Source: Candidatus Woesearchaeota archaeon | GTDB taxonomy: Archaea > Nanobdellota > Nanobdellia > Woesearchaeales > DSVV01 | Length of the DNA stretch: 59,548 nt | Direction of reading: 5' to 3' | NCBI GenBank assembly: GCA_016192995.1 | Contig: JACPTB010000009.1 | Coordinates: 1-59,548 of the forward strand | Shown here: piece by piece, positions 1 to 7,465 of the stretch | How the letters are laid out: every line of letters begins with the position of its first letter | How positions within the stretch are numbered: the first letter of the stretch is position 1 | Notes under the pieces: generated by a model | What the model was told of the DNA's origin: nothing | The model's input: the letters and a program-made list of their open reading frames with translations, nothing else | Databases searched by the model: none | Made by a program: the position numbers and the translations under genes

Positions 1-33
1 TTCCTTGGGCCCCCTGGAAGAACGATGATTTTC

Positions 34-528
34 CTATCCCGGATAATTGAAGCTCCCCAACCCTAAAGGGTGGGGATTCTTCTGATAACTATGGTTTTTG
101 GCGTGGCGAGCCTCGTGATTCTTTACGTAATCTTTGGCCATTTGCAAAGTTATGTGGCCTACTGAGGCGATAAACTTACCATCACCCCAAAGACTACGCT
201 TGCCCTTTCTTTCCCAGTAAAATCTTCCAAGCTTTTCTGGTTCTGCTATGAAGAGCATACGAGCAGTGTAGCCCTTCATAAGCTGTACAGCATGAGACGG
301 GCTCATGCTGGGGCGTAGCGACGCGACCACATGAACATGGTCGAGTGCTACTTCCAGTTCATCAATAGCGAAGTCGTGACGCTTGGCTATTTCATATAGG
401 AAGATTTCGCAAAGCTTTTGAAGTTCAACATCTTCAAAGACTTTACGACGGTACTTGGTCACCCACTGAAAGTGCCAAGTACTCCAACCTACACCGTGCT
501 TATACGCGTGGGTCTGGTAAACCGTCAT
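34..528 (-). CDS. tnpA: IS200/IS605-family transposase TnpA (Y1 HUH)
   Basis: A 164-aa single-strand DNA transposase that cuts and rejoins hairpin-marked ends through a phosphotyrosine link. The HUH motif is visible as ALDHVHVVAS near residue 63, and the candidate catalytic Tyr lies in the C-terminal helix (MAKDYVKNHE). Length is slightly above the usual IS200 TnpA because the last dozen codons (NPHPLGLGSFNYPG) run through a terminal hairpin of the element. There is no tnpB nearby, so this is IS200-like rather than IS605-like. Codons are richer in G and C than in neighbouring genes, which fits recent arrival. Family call is from motifs and is firm. Confidence 0.93.
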   Translation of the reverse strand: MTVYQTHAYKHGVGWSTWHFQWVTKYRRKVFEDVELQKLCEIFLYEIAKRHDFAIDELEVALDHVHVVASLRPSMSPSHAVQLMKGYTARMLFIAEPEKLGRFYWERKGKRSLWGDGKFIASVGHITLQMAKDYVKNHEARHAKNHSYQKNPHPLGLGSFNYPG

Positions 529-650
529 TGAGCCTCACCTCCAAAGTGGGGCTCACCACTTTACCAATAAAGAGCTAAATCAGAAAACGGCTTTATATCG
601 TTTCGCCATTCATCCCCAACGCCAAAGCGTGGGGATTTCTGGCTAGTAAT
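40..650 (-). mobile_element. IS200-like insertion sequence (approximate ends)
   Basis: The transposase gene is bracketed by two similar imperfect hairpins: CCCCAACCC-taaa-GGGTGGGG at about 56-76 and CCCCAACGCC-aaa-GCGTGGGG at about 616-637, each followed by GGGGATT. Such subterminal hairpins are the recognition sites of Y1 transposases. A third hairpin (AAAGTGG-ggctca-CCACTTT) lies near 545-566, just before the start codon. Exact cleavage points cannot be set from one copy. Confidence 0.7.
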
Positions 651-801
651 CTTTAAATGTTCTTCCTAAACCCACTATTCCATAAAGTAAAACTTAAAGT
701 GTGAAGTAACATCGTGAGTGTGCCCCTATTTCGTCGTCGTGTGCCCCGTAGTCATATTGAAACTAACGTATGCGATTTAACGAAGTTGATTTTTCAGAGC
801 T

Positions 802-943
802 GAAAAAATTGAGGCAACCCACAATTTTTTCCTCGAAAAATCAATTTGGGAAAATTCTGGAAATCGCTTGGCAATTTAGCGAAGCGACAGAATTTTCCGT
901 TAAATCGCTGTTAAACTCTTTTACCCTACAAAGTGGGGTAAAA
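802..943. repeat. Three consecutive hairpins
   Basis: Stem 1: GAAAAAATTG (802-811) with CAATTTTTTC (822-831). Stem 2: GGAAAATTCTG (849-859) with CAGAATTTTCC (888-898), with an inner CGCT/AGCG pairing. Stem 3: TTTTACCC (919-926) with GGGTAAAA (936-943). All outer stems are perfect. They could be a structured transcript or the remains of a transposon end. Confidence 0.6.
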
Positions 944-1090
944 CTGCGTCCGCAGAGTCGAGAAAGAGGGCGTTCAATCAAATGAGCAAAGCGATACATA
1001 AAGAACAAGTATCAAGGGGGACATTTTGTAAGTTGGTCGTTTAGTTTAGTCGCAGGGGGAGTTCCGTTCGTCGTCGTTTATCATCGAAAT

Positions 1091-1100
1091 CTTTAAATAG
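1091..1100 (+). promoter_or_regulatory. Putative TATA box for the cassette operon
   Basis: CTTTAAATAG sits 50-59 bp before the ATG at 1150, implying a short leader. A GGGGAG ribosome site lies about 10 bp before that ATG. Confidence 0.45.
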
Positions 1101-1149
1101 AAGTTGTGCTTAGTCTTATGATATATCACAATAAAGGGGAGTTCCGTGT

Positions 1150-1374
1150 ATGGTTAATACAAGACAGAAGATCATAGATTATCTGAAAAAAGCAGACTGG
1201 CCATCAACTACTGAAGACATAGCTGCTGATGTAAAGGTTTCTTGGAATACAGCACAGGTTCATCTTCTAAAATTACTTCATGAAGGTATTGTTCGATATA
1301 AAAAAGTTGGAAGGCAGAATCAATTCTGGCTAAATGCAGGATATGAAAAATACTTTAAGGGGGAGAAAAAATGA
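1150..1374 (+). CDS. Winged-helix DNA-binding protein
   Basis: A 74-aa protein that is essentially one winged helix-turn-helix: helices around residues 5-14 and 20-29 (TEDIAADVKVS), recognition helix near 32-44 (WNTAQVHLLKLLHEG) and a wing (RYKKVGRQNQFWL). Small stand-alone regulators of this kind are common in archaeal viruses and plasmids. It opens the cassette and its stop overlaps the ATG of the next gene, so it may regulate its own operon. The target is unknown. Confidence 0.75.
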   Translation: MVNTRQKIIDYLKKADWPSTTEDIAADVKVSWNTAQVHLLKLLHEGIVRYKKVGRQNQFWLNAGYEKYFKGEKK

Positions 1375-1958
1375 AATATCTAATTTTAGGAATGTTGCTA
1401 ATATCTATTATTGTTTTAGCAGGTTGTTCTCAAACTGTCGTTAAATATCAATGTGCGGATGGTTCTTTTGTAGATTCTGCAACTTCTTGTTCATCTGTAA
1501 GTTGTAAAACAGATTGTCCTCAATTAGATTGTGCTTCATGCCCAGTTAAAACTGAAACAAAAGTTGAAACTAAAACAGTTACAAATACAGTTTATGTTTG
1601 TTCAGACTTATCAGAAGTAAAGAATAAAGATGATTGTCTAAAAGCAGACTCTGAAGGATGGTACGAAGTTAAAACTATAAGTGGGGCAAGCCCAAAAGCG
1701 ACAGAGTCATTTACTATCAATTCAGCCCAGTGGAGGTACACTCTTACTTGTACAGGAATTACTGAATACAGTATGTACAATTTAGAAGTTAAAAAATTAG
1801 TGGACGGACAACCATCTCAAGTTGACTTTAGAATGATGGCTAAATGTGAATCAAAAGGAGAACCAAGCTATGTTTATGAAGGAAAAGGAGATTATTTTTT
1901 TGATATAAATCCTGTAAATATGGGCTCTTGGACAATTAAAGTAGAGGCAAAAAGATAA
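1371..1958 (+). CDS. Cys-rich predicted lipoprotein
   Basis: A 195-aa protein with a signal segment ending in a lipobox-like VLAGC at residues 15-19, so it is probably lipid-anchored outside the cell. Residues about 27-75 are rich in Cys (SSVSCKTDC, CASC) followed by a Lys/Thr/Glu stretch; the rest looks like a compact beta domain. A strong GGGGGAG ribosome site ends 5 bp before the ATG, which overlaps the upstream stop. No known family is recognised. Confidence 0.7.
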   Translation: MKYLILGMLLISIIVLAGCSQTVVKYQCADGSFVDSATSCSSVSCKTDCPQLDCASCPVKTETKVETKTVTNTVYVCSDLSEVKNKDDCLKADSEGWYEVKTISGASPKATESFTINSAQWRYTLTCTGITEYSMYNLEVKKLVDGQPSQVDFRMMAKCESKGEPSYVYEGKGDYFFDINPVNMGSWTIKVEAKR

Positions 1959-2824
1959 TGGTGGAAACTGTTTTTGATTTAGTAAATTCACTTGGAGGTA
2001 ATGGAATTTGGTTCTGGTACTTCTTTTTTATTGTCTTAATAGGAGTATGGGCAAATAGTAAGAATCGAAACGCTTGGGCTTGGATGGCTGCCTCTTTATT
2101 TTTTTCACCATTACTTACAGGACTTGTTCTTCTGTTTTCTGGAAAAATTGAAAAGAAAGAAGAAATCAAGGAAAAAACAGAGGTAAAAAAGGAAGAAAAG
2201 AAAGAGACAAAAAAAGAGGTAGAGCAAGAATATTATTGTGAATACTGCAATAAAAAATTTAGGTCAGAAGACGCATTAAATAAACATTACGATAGTTGTG
2301 AAGCGAAAAAAATAAAGTCCGAAAAAGACACAAAAACAACAATTTGGGTTGTGAGTATTATTGTCTTCATTGGATTAGGGATATATTTTTTAATTAGTAA
2401 CAAAATTAATCTCATCCCTCTTTTTTTAATTGGTTTAATTGCGACACCATTCTTTGATAAGCTATTTAATCATTACAAGAAAAAAAGCAATCGCTTAAAG
2501 CATTTTGAATTTAATTGGTGGAAAAAAGGAATAGCTATATTAGCAATAATCTTATTCTTTGTTTTAATTAATTGGCTAATTCCTGAATGCCCTAAATCTT
2601 GCAACGATAACAATTCTTGCACTAATGACTTTTGTAATTCAGAAACAGGCTATGAGTGTATGAACACACTAAAACTGAATTGTAAAGGTAATGGAATATG
2701 CGAAAGTGGAGAGTATGGCACTTCTGATTGTCCTAATTGTGATGATAATAATAAATGTACTGCGGACTCTTATAATTCTGCTTCAAAACAATGTATTCAT
2801 GCTGAAATTAGGGGGTGTGTATAA
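1958..2824 (+). CDS. Membrane protein with internal zinc finger and Cys-rich exterior domain
   Basis: A 288-aa protein starting at a TAATG overlap with the lipoprotein stop. Order: two hydrophobic segments (about 17-35 and 41-62), a highly charged Lys/Glu stretch, a C2H2-like finger (YYCEYCNKKF...H...C, about residues 92-115), three more hydrophobic segments (about 128-150, 152-168, 190-208), then a Cys-rich tail (CPKSCNDNNSCTNDFC..., CDDNNKCTADSYN). The tail motif resembles repeats on exported archaeal proteins. Function unknown; the finger would be cytoplasmic. Confidence 0.7.
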   Translation: MVETVFDLVNSLGGNGIWFWYFFFIVLIGVWANSKNRNAWAWMAASLFFSPLLTGLVLLFSGKIEKKEEIKEKTEVKKEEKKETKKEVEQEYYCEYCNKKFRSEDALNKHYDSCEAKKIKSEKDTKTTIWVVSIIVFIGLGIYFLISNKINLIPLFLIGLIATPFFDKLFNHYKKKSNRLKHFEFNWWKKGIAILAIILFFVLINWLIPECPKSCNDNNSCTNDFCNSETGYECMNTLKLNCKGNGICESGEYGTSDCPNCDDNNKCTADSYNSASKQCIHAEIRGCV

Positions 2825-3156
2825 TGACAATAAAAGGAGATGCCGGAGAAATCTTGCTTTTTATGTATGATTACTATGTAAATGATAAAGGTTCTGTTAA
2901 TCCAGAAAAATTATTAGAAACTACCAAATGGGAAGGCAACAGGATAGACAGAGCAGTCAAATACCTAAAAGAAATAGGGGCTATAGATATCATTTTAACT
3001 ATGGGCAATCATCAAGGAGTTCAACATTTTATTTTAAAGAAAATAACTCCATTAGGTATCAACACAGTTGAAGATCAACCAGAGTTTAAGAGAAACTTTG
3101 GCTTTGAAGTGAATTTAGGATTACTAAAACTTAATTGGGGTGCTTCTGAAAAATGA
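2824..3156 (+). CDS. Winged-helix-like small protein
   Basis: About 110 aa. I use the ATG at 2824 because it forms a TAATG overlap with the preceding stop and has a GGGGG ribosome site; an upstream GTG at 2815 would add three residues. The body reads as a winged helix (GEILLFMYDYYVNDKGSVNPEKLL... NRIDRAVKYLKEIGAI then a hairpin). It ends in an ATGA overlap with the BRO gene. Probably a cassette regulator. Confidence 0.65.
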   Translation: MTIKGDAGEILLFMYDYYVNDKGSVNPEKLLETTKWEGNRIDRAVKYLKEIGAIDIILTMGNHQGVQHFILKKITPLGINTVEDQPEFKRNFGFEVNLGLLKLNWGASEK

Positions 3157-3945
3157 CAGATTCAGATAAAGCATTAGTTGTATTCCAAAGTAAGAAAATA
3201 CGAAGAAGTTGGTTTAAAGATGAGTGGCATTATTCTTTGGTTGATATAGTCCAAGCTTTAACAGATAGTGCTAATCCTACTGATTATTTGAAAAAACTGC
3301 GTAAAAGAGATGAAGAGCTTGGAAGTTACCTAGGGACAAATTGTCCCCATGTAGAAATGCTGACTGAAACTGGCAGAAAAAGACAAATAACCATTCAAGA
3401 GATGGCTTGCAGAAGTAGGAAAAGAACGAATTGATGAAATAGAAAATCCTGAACTTGCACAGGAAAGAATGAAGGAAATTTACTCTGCAAAGGGCTATCC
3501 TAAAGATTGGATTGATAAGCGATTAAGAGGTATTGCTATAAGACAAAATCTAACTGACGAATGGAAAGAAAGAGGCATTGAAGAAAAAAGAGATTTTGCT
3601 ATCCTCACAGCAGAAATTTCTAAAGCTACATTCGGAATGACCCCCAGTGAGTACAAAGAATTCAAAAATCTGCCAAAACAATCAAAAGCCAATCTAAGAG
3701 ATCACATGAATGATTTAGAGCTAATTTTTACAATGCTCGGTGAACGTATGACAACCGAACTTTCACAAGATGAAAAACCAGAAACTTTTGATAAAAGCAA
3801 AGATGTTGCCAAAAGAGGTGGAAAAGTAGCAGGAAATGCTAGGATAGAAGCTGAAAAAGAATTAGGTCGTCCAGTAACAACCAGACAAAACTATCTTTCT
3901 ATAACAGATAAGAAAAAGAGACTACTAGATAAAAATAAGGAATAA
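3153..3945 (+). pseudogene. BRO/DinD-like protein, frameshifted with internal deletion
   Basis: The N-terminal part (3153-3405) is a BRO-N DNA-binding domain (FKDEWHYSLVDIVQALTDSANPTDYLKKLRKRD). Frame then changes: from about 3403 the other frame reads RWLAEVGKERIDEIENPELAQERMKEIYSAKGY in pieces, continuing to 3945 as the conserved C-terminal region (KRLRGIAIRQNLTDEW, FGMTPSEYKEFK). The segment that normally links the halves (a LFRIIQSIPSPKAEPFK-like stretch in this family, from memory) is missing. So the locus has lost about 20 codons and the frame. BRO/DinD proteins are typical of viruses and mobile DNA. Confidence 0.8.
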
Positions 3946-4012
3946 TGAACTCCCCCTGTTTCGTCGTTTAGAAATGTCCCCTATCCATTCGTTAGCCCTC
4001 TTTCTCGTATTA

Positions 4013-4164
4013 TTAGCTCATATATTTCTTTTTGATTATATCTAAGAATTTTCTCACATCATGTTCTACCTCATGCTTGATTGCATTGAAAATTATTTTA
4101 TCATATAGTCATTATCTTTCTTAATGTCAAAATAACCACCATTTAGGTTATATTTAAAAAACAT
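4013..4164 (-). pseudogene. Possible small gene broken by a 2-bp frameshift
   Basis: From an ATG at 4164 the minus strand reads MFFKYNLNGGYFDIKKDNDY, then stops soon after. Shifting two bases at a TATAT run gives YDKIIFNAIKHEVEHDVRKF followed by LDIIKKKYMS and a stop at 4013. Removing one AT would give a roughly 50-aa charged protein. No family is recognised and the length is short, so this is tentative. Confidence 0.3.
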
Positions 4165-4212
4165 GAGCAAAACATATATAAAATAACTCTTATTGCTGAA
4201 AATAGGCTTTAT

Positions 4213-4314
4213 GCGCGAGTGGCCAAGCGGCTAAGGCAAGAGGCTGCAATGAATATGTTTTTAAGAGCATATTGTAGTGCCCTCTGATCGAGAGTTCGAG
4301 TCTCTCCTCGCGCT
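4213..4314 (+). tRNA. tRNA-Cys(GCA) with an intron
   Basis: Acceptor GCGCGAG (4213-4219) pairs with CTCGCGC (4307-4313); discriminator is T4314, as expected for tRNA-Cys. D arm GCC...GGC with GG in the loop; anticodon stem AGAGG (4239-4243) with CCTCT (4281-4285); T arm GAGAG-TTCGAGT-CTCTC. Anticodon GCA is at 4246-4248 after T4245. A 30-nt intron (4250-4279) follows position 37 and has its own AATATG/CATATT stem, consistent with a bulge-helix-bulge splicing site. CCA is not encoded; a T run follows. A TATA-like CATATATAAAA lies near 4165-4177. Confidence 0.92.
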
Positions 4315-4343
4315 TTTTCTATATTCTGAATAGAGAACTTTTC

Positions 4344-4558
4344 GGCTCTGGTGAAAATGTATTGCGTAGCAATATACCATCAAAGAAAGTCAAATATTAT
4401 TCAATCTTTCTTTGATTCGTATAGTTTTAGCGCCAATATTGTGAAGCTCTGCTACCATCACTGTGGGGATTTTTCGGAGTGCCAGAGAGAAAAATCCAAT
4501 CAAAGTAATACGTTTAAGCTGAACCGGCGCTAAAACCTGAAAGATTTTCACCAGAGCC
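4344..4558. repeat. Palindromic MITE-like element, GGCTCTGG ends, K1 core
   Basis: A 215-bp element with ends GGCTCTGGTGAAAAT / ATTTTCACCAGAGCC and an exact 8-bp duplication AACTTTTC on both sides (4336-4343 and 4559-4566). Inside the ends is a short hairpin GTATTGCGTAGCAATATAC, a TCAAAGAAAG/CTTTCTTTGA pair, then core K1: TTTTAGCGCC ... hairpin GGATTTTTC (4467-4475)/GAAAAATCC (4489-4497) ... GGCGCTAAAA. It sits between tRNA-Cys and the TATA box of the gene at 4603. No ORF worth calling. Confidence 0.88.
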
Positions 4559-4571
4559 AACTTTTCAATAA

Positions 4572-4580
4572 CTTTAAATA
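4572..4580 (+). promoter_or_regulatory. TATA box for the 4603 gene
   Basis: CTTTAAATA lies 23-31 bp before the ATG, implying a leaderless transcript. It begins only 6 bp after the right target duplication of the palindromic element. Confidence 0.6.
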
Positions 4581-4602
4581 TCTACTTTCTTTAGAAACTA
4601 GT

Positions 4603-5343
4603 ATGGGTGACTCATTGTATTGTCCTGAAGGAAGAAAAGGGTGGAAAGCAATAGTGTTTTTCAGTGTAGTTATGCTCTTTATTACTCTTGCTCCATTGGC
4701 TAGTAAGGATTCTTTCAAAGGCATGATGGGCATAACTTCTGGAACAACCTATGATTTAGCTCCCCTTAACGCTACCGTCGTTAATTCATTGCTTACGTTT
4801 GTGTATCTTTCTATTGTTTTAGTTATGCCAGTGTTTCTTGTTGGCTTTGGAGGGTATCTTATTATGAAACGGAGAACTCATCCGCAGCCAGAGCTTGTTC
4901 TTCAAAAGCTGGATGATGTTCCCTATAGCAGTCTCGATCACCAGTTTCATCTTTTTCCTCATGTAGAACATTTTAAAAAACAGAAAACCAGTCATGGCGA
5001 AAGTGTTGTTTTTAAAACCAATAATGATTATGAAAATGCAGCGCTGCATCCTTATTTGAAAGATAAACTGTTGCGCGGGCATACCACTGAAGAACTCCAT
5101 ACTGATTTAAGCAAATATGGCTGGGATAAGGAAACCATTAATATTGCTGTTCGCGATTTAGATTTAACCCAGCATGAAATAGAAATAGTCTTAAGCTCCT
5201 ATATCATGCGCTGTCTTGGAGAAGGCAATAGTCTCAATACTATTAAAGATGCATTATACACCAAAGGATGGCATAAAGAAACCGTTGATACGGTCTTGCA
5301 GCGTGTTGATGACTATGTTCTTGCTGAGTATAAAGTATTGTAA
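4603..5343 (+). CDS. Two-TM membrane protein with paired GW-repeat domain
   Basis: A 246-aa protein. Hydrophobic segments at about residues 14-31 and 61-87 flank an exterior loop; the C-terminal half is cytoplasmic. It carries two copies of a short helical repeat: LSKYGWDKETINIAV (about 168-182) and LYTKGWHKETVDTVL (about 220-234), preceded by an L-RGHTTEEL-like third partial copy. Such L..GW..E.I..A repeats recur in uncharacterised DPANN membrane proteins. Leaderless promoter at 4572. Function unknown. Confidence 0.75.
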   Translation: MGDSLYCPEGRKGWKAIVFFSVVMLFITLAPLASKDSFKGMMGITSGTTYDLAPLNATVVNSLLTFVYLSIVLVMPVFLVGFGGYLIMKRRTHPQPELVLQKLDDVPYSSLDHQFHLFPHVEHFKKQKTSHGESVVFKTNNDYENAALHPYLKDKLLRGHTTEELHTDLSKYGWDKETINIAVRDLDLTQHEIEIVLSSYIMRCLGEGNSLNTIKDALYTKGWHKETVDTVLQRVDDYVLAEYKVL

Positions 5344-5408
5344 GGTGAAACTAAACAATTAAATAAACCTATCGTCATCTTTAAATATAAGGGCGGTTAT
5401 ACAGAATT

Positions 5409-5621
5409 ATGGGATTCAAACCAACAATTATCAAATCGATTGTATCGCTCTTAGGGGGAGTGCTCGCGGGATATTTATCATCAATACTATTACCTCCTAA
5501 CATAATATGCGGAATTGAATCTTGCTTTGAAGTAGGAAAATCTAATTGGGTTTATGTGATTTTTCTCGTTGCAGTTGTTTTGATGTATGTTATTTGGTCG
5601 TTAGTAACAAAAAAGAAATAA
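5409..5621 (+). CDS. Small membrane protein
   Basis: 70 aa with two hydrophobic segments (about 7-27 and 46-65), a short loop containing two Cys (CGIESC) and a basic tail TKKK. A TATA-like TTTAAATA near 5381 fits leaderless expression. Only a few bases separate it from the methyltransferase gene, so they are probably cotranscribed. No family recognised. Confidence 0.6.
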   Translation: MGFKPTIIKSIVSLLGGVLAGYLSSILLPPNIICGIESCFEVGKSNWVYVIFLVAVVLMYVIWSLVTKKK

Positions 5622-5630
5622 GACTTGATT

Positions 5631-6377
5631 ATGGCAGGAACTAAATTATTAATAACTCAAGAAGACGAGCAATATCTTTTTACGGGTAGAGATATTCATA
5701 CAAATTATGGTTTTGTTAAAACAGATATTATTGAGAAAGCAAAACCTGGAACTATTGTCGAAACAAATACTGGCAAAAAAATGTATGTTCTCGAAGCCGC
5801 GTTTATTGATCTGTACCATAAAATAAAACGATCAGCGCAAATTATTCCACGAAAAGATGTTGGGATTATTGTTGCAGAAACAGGTCTATCACCCGACTGG
5901 AAAATTGTTGATGCTGGAGCTGGTAGTGGTGCCTTGTGTTGTTTTTTAGCGCATCTTGTACCTAAAGGCAAAGTGTATACCTATGATCTTCGTGAAGACC
6001 ATCTTACCATCACGCAACATAATATTACTTTTTTAGGTTTGAAAAATATAACTGCACAACTTGGTGATGTTTATCAAAACATTCCTCATAAAAATATTGA
6101 TTTAATCACGTTAGATGTTCCTGAGCCTTGGCAAGCGTTGCATAATGCTGTTGCAGCTTTAAAACCAGGTGGATTTATTGTCAGCTATTCTCCTTCAATT
6201 CCACAAACAAGTGATTTTGTTAATGCTGTTCGCGAGAATAAACAATTATTATTTCTAAAAACTGTTGAAATAATGTCTCGGGAATGGGAAGTGCTTGGCA
6301 GAAAAGTACGGCCAGCAACCATGCAGCCCATAGGGCATAGTGGGTTTATTACGTTTGTGAGGAAGATTAGTCTATGA
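5631..6377 (+). CDS. trmI: tRNA (adenine-N1)-methyltransferase TrmI
   Basis: A 248-aa SAM-dependent enzyme that methylates adenine N1 in the T loop of tRNA (A57/A58 in archaea). Seen: an N-terminal beta domain, then the Rossmann SAM site VDAGAGSGALCCFLA (about 88-102), an acidic loop YDLRED, the catalytic-region motif LDVPEPWQAL and the family-typical C-terminal GRKVRPATMQPIGHSGFITFVRK split across 222-244. I prefer the ATG at 5631 over a TTG two codons upstream. Probably a homotetramer, from the family. Confidence 0.92.
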   Translation: MAGTKLLITQEDEQYLFTGRDIHTNYGFVKTDIIEKAKPGTIVETNTGKKMYVLEAAFIDLYHKIKRSAQIIPRKDVGIIVAETGLSPDWKIVDAGAGSGALCCFLAHLVPKGKVYTYDLREDHLTITQHNITFLGLKNITAQLGDVYQNIPHKNIDLITLDVPEPWQALHNAVAALKPGGFIVSYSPSIPQTSDFVNAVRENKQLLFLKTVEIMSREWEVLGRKVRPATMQPIGHSGFITFVRKISL

Positions 6378-6435
6378 TTGGCTCTGTGATCTGAAGATAA
6401 TAACCTAAATAAATAGTACGCTATTTCTTAAAGAT

Positions 6436-7455
6436 ATGACTAAGACAAGAGAAATAACTGCAAAAACATTAAGAACAATTGCTTGGCAAGTAGGAAACAC
6501 CATCTTAAAACCCACAAGAGCTGAAATTCAAAGATATGGCTTAGGTGGATTAGCAACTCAAAAACCAAGTGTTGGATTAACTGCAGATCTGGTAACAAAA
6601 GCTGATACTGCTAGTGAACAATATATTATACAAAAACTTCTCAATCTTGATCCTGATCTTACAGTGATTGGCGAAGAATCCGGAAGAAGACACGGACGAA
6701 GCACTATCGCAGGAATTTTTGATCCGCTTGATGGCACTGACACATATGCGGGAACGTTAGAGCGTATTCTCGACGGACCTGAAAATGTAAAATATAGGCA
6801 AGATTGCCATGTACGCATTAAAGCAGATGATTTTAATAAATATACCGTCCATATCATGTACGCTATTCAGAATCGCGTAATTATTGATGTTGCTTTCAGT
6901 CCTGATAGAGGGTTACTAACATGGGCAGGAGAAGGAGAAGGTGCTTGGATGTGCAATCTAAATGATGAGAATCCTTTGGTGATAGAGCTTAGCGCTTCAC
7001 GAAAACAAATATTCCAGAGCAGTGTTATAGCTGATGGGTATGTGCCAAGTAAATTAACAGAACAGTACACTGCACAATATAAACCTGTACTGGAAGCATT
7101 AGCAGGATTAAAAACACATTTTAGAAGATTTGGTTACACCTCTGCAGTATATGAAGCATTAAGTACTGTAATTCCAGAAAATCATGCTGATGCTCGAGCA
7201 ATGTACATTGGTCCGCATGTATGTGTATGGGATGTACCAATCTTATTATTGCAAGAAGCTGGAGCAGATGCATTAGTGATACGAGAACATGATAGAAGGT
7301 TTAGCATTGCTCCTTTTTCATTGAAAGATTTTAGAATTTATGATCCTCAAAGTGAATTGTATAAAGATCCTTTTTTTGTCGTAGTAGGAGAAAAAGAAAT
7401 GTTGGGAAGATTAGACACAAAAATATTAGGTCATTTGCCAAGATTGGAAAGATAA
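6436..7455 (+). CDS. Inositol monophosphatase/fructose-bisphosphatase family protein
   Basis: 339 aa, longer than the usual 250-270 aa. Metal-binding motifs are intact: GEES (about residue 79) and DPLDGTD (about 96-102), with the third site as VWDVPILLLQEAG near 270. These bind Mg2+ and hydrolyse a sugar or inositol phosphate. An extra stretch after DPLDGTD (TYAGTLERILDGPENV...) may set the substrate. Archaeal members are often dual inositol-1-phosphatase/FBPase; this one is divergent, so the substrate is open. It lies 10 bp before an APH-fold kinase gene, hinting at linked substrates. Confidence 0.8.
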   Translation: MTKTREITAKTLRTIAWQVGNTILKPTRAEIQRYGLGGLATQKPSVGLTADLVTKADTASEQYIIQKLLNLDPDLTVIGEESGRRHGRSTIAGIFDPLDGTDTYAGTLERILDGPENVKYRQDCHVRIKADDFNKYTVHIMYAIQNRVIIDVAFSPDRGLLTWAGEGEGAWMCNLNDENPLVIELSASRKQIFQSSVIADGYVPSKLTEQYTAQYKPVLEALAGLKTHFRRFGYTSAVYEALSTVIPENHADARAMYIGPHVCVWDVPILLLQEAGADALVIREHDRRFSIAPFSLKDFRIYDPQSELYKDPFFVVVGEKEMLGRLDTKILGHLPRLER

Positions 7456-7465
7456 GAAAAAACAG

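Larger units (their letters stand above)
651..1149. other. Gene-poor stretch with hairpins and promoter of the next gene
   Basis: No convincing gene. It holds three hairpins between 802 and 943 (listed separately), short recurring words such as TTCGTCGTCG (about 730 and 1068) and GGGGAGTTCCGT (about 1056 and 1137), and the left inverted-repeat blocks of the cassette. A TATA-like CTTTAAATAG at 1091-1100 precedes the winged-helix gene at 1150. A 71-codon open frame at 770-985 lies exactly over the hairpins and resembles no family I know. Confidence 0.5.
959..4007. mobile_element. Five-gene cassette bounded by ordered inverted-repeat blocks
   Basis: Three blocks occur on the left in one order and on the right as reverse complements in mirrored order: CGAGAAAGAGGGC (959-971 and 3995-4007), GGGGACATTT (1017-1026 and 3972-3981) and AGGGGGAGTTC (1054-1064 and 3947-3957). 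All are exact, but spacers differ in length. Between them lie five tightly packed + strand genes: winged helix, lipoprotein, membrane zinc-finger protein, winged helix and a broken BRO gene. No integrase or transposase is inside, so it is either a passenger cassette or a decayed virus or plasmid segment. Mobility is inferred. Confidence 0.55.

Noticed and set aside
719-772. Possible CRISPR repeat ending ATTGAAAC near GTGCCCCGTAGTC
   Set aside because: Only one copy; no regular spacing of repeats and no cas operon nearby.
770-985. 71-codon open frame on the + strand
   Set aside because: Coincides exactly with three strong hairpins, has no ribosome site or family resemblance, and amino-acid content looks random.
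4351-4533. 60-codon open frame inside the palindromic element
   Set aside because: Other copies of the element do not keep the frame, and the sequence is constrained by stems instead.
6380-6390. GGCTCTGTGA resembling an element terminus
   Set aside because: No matching inverted end or flanking duplication nearby; a chance partial match.
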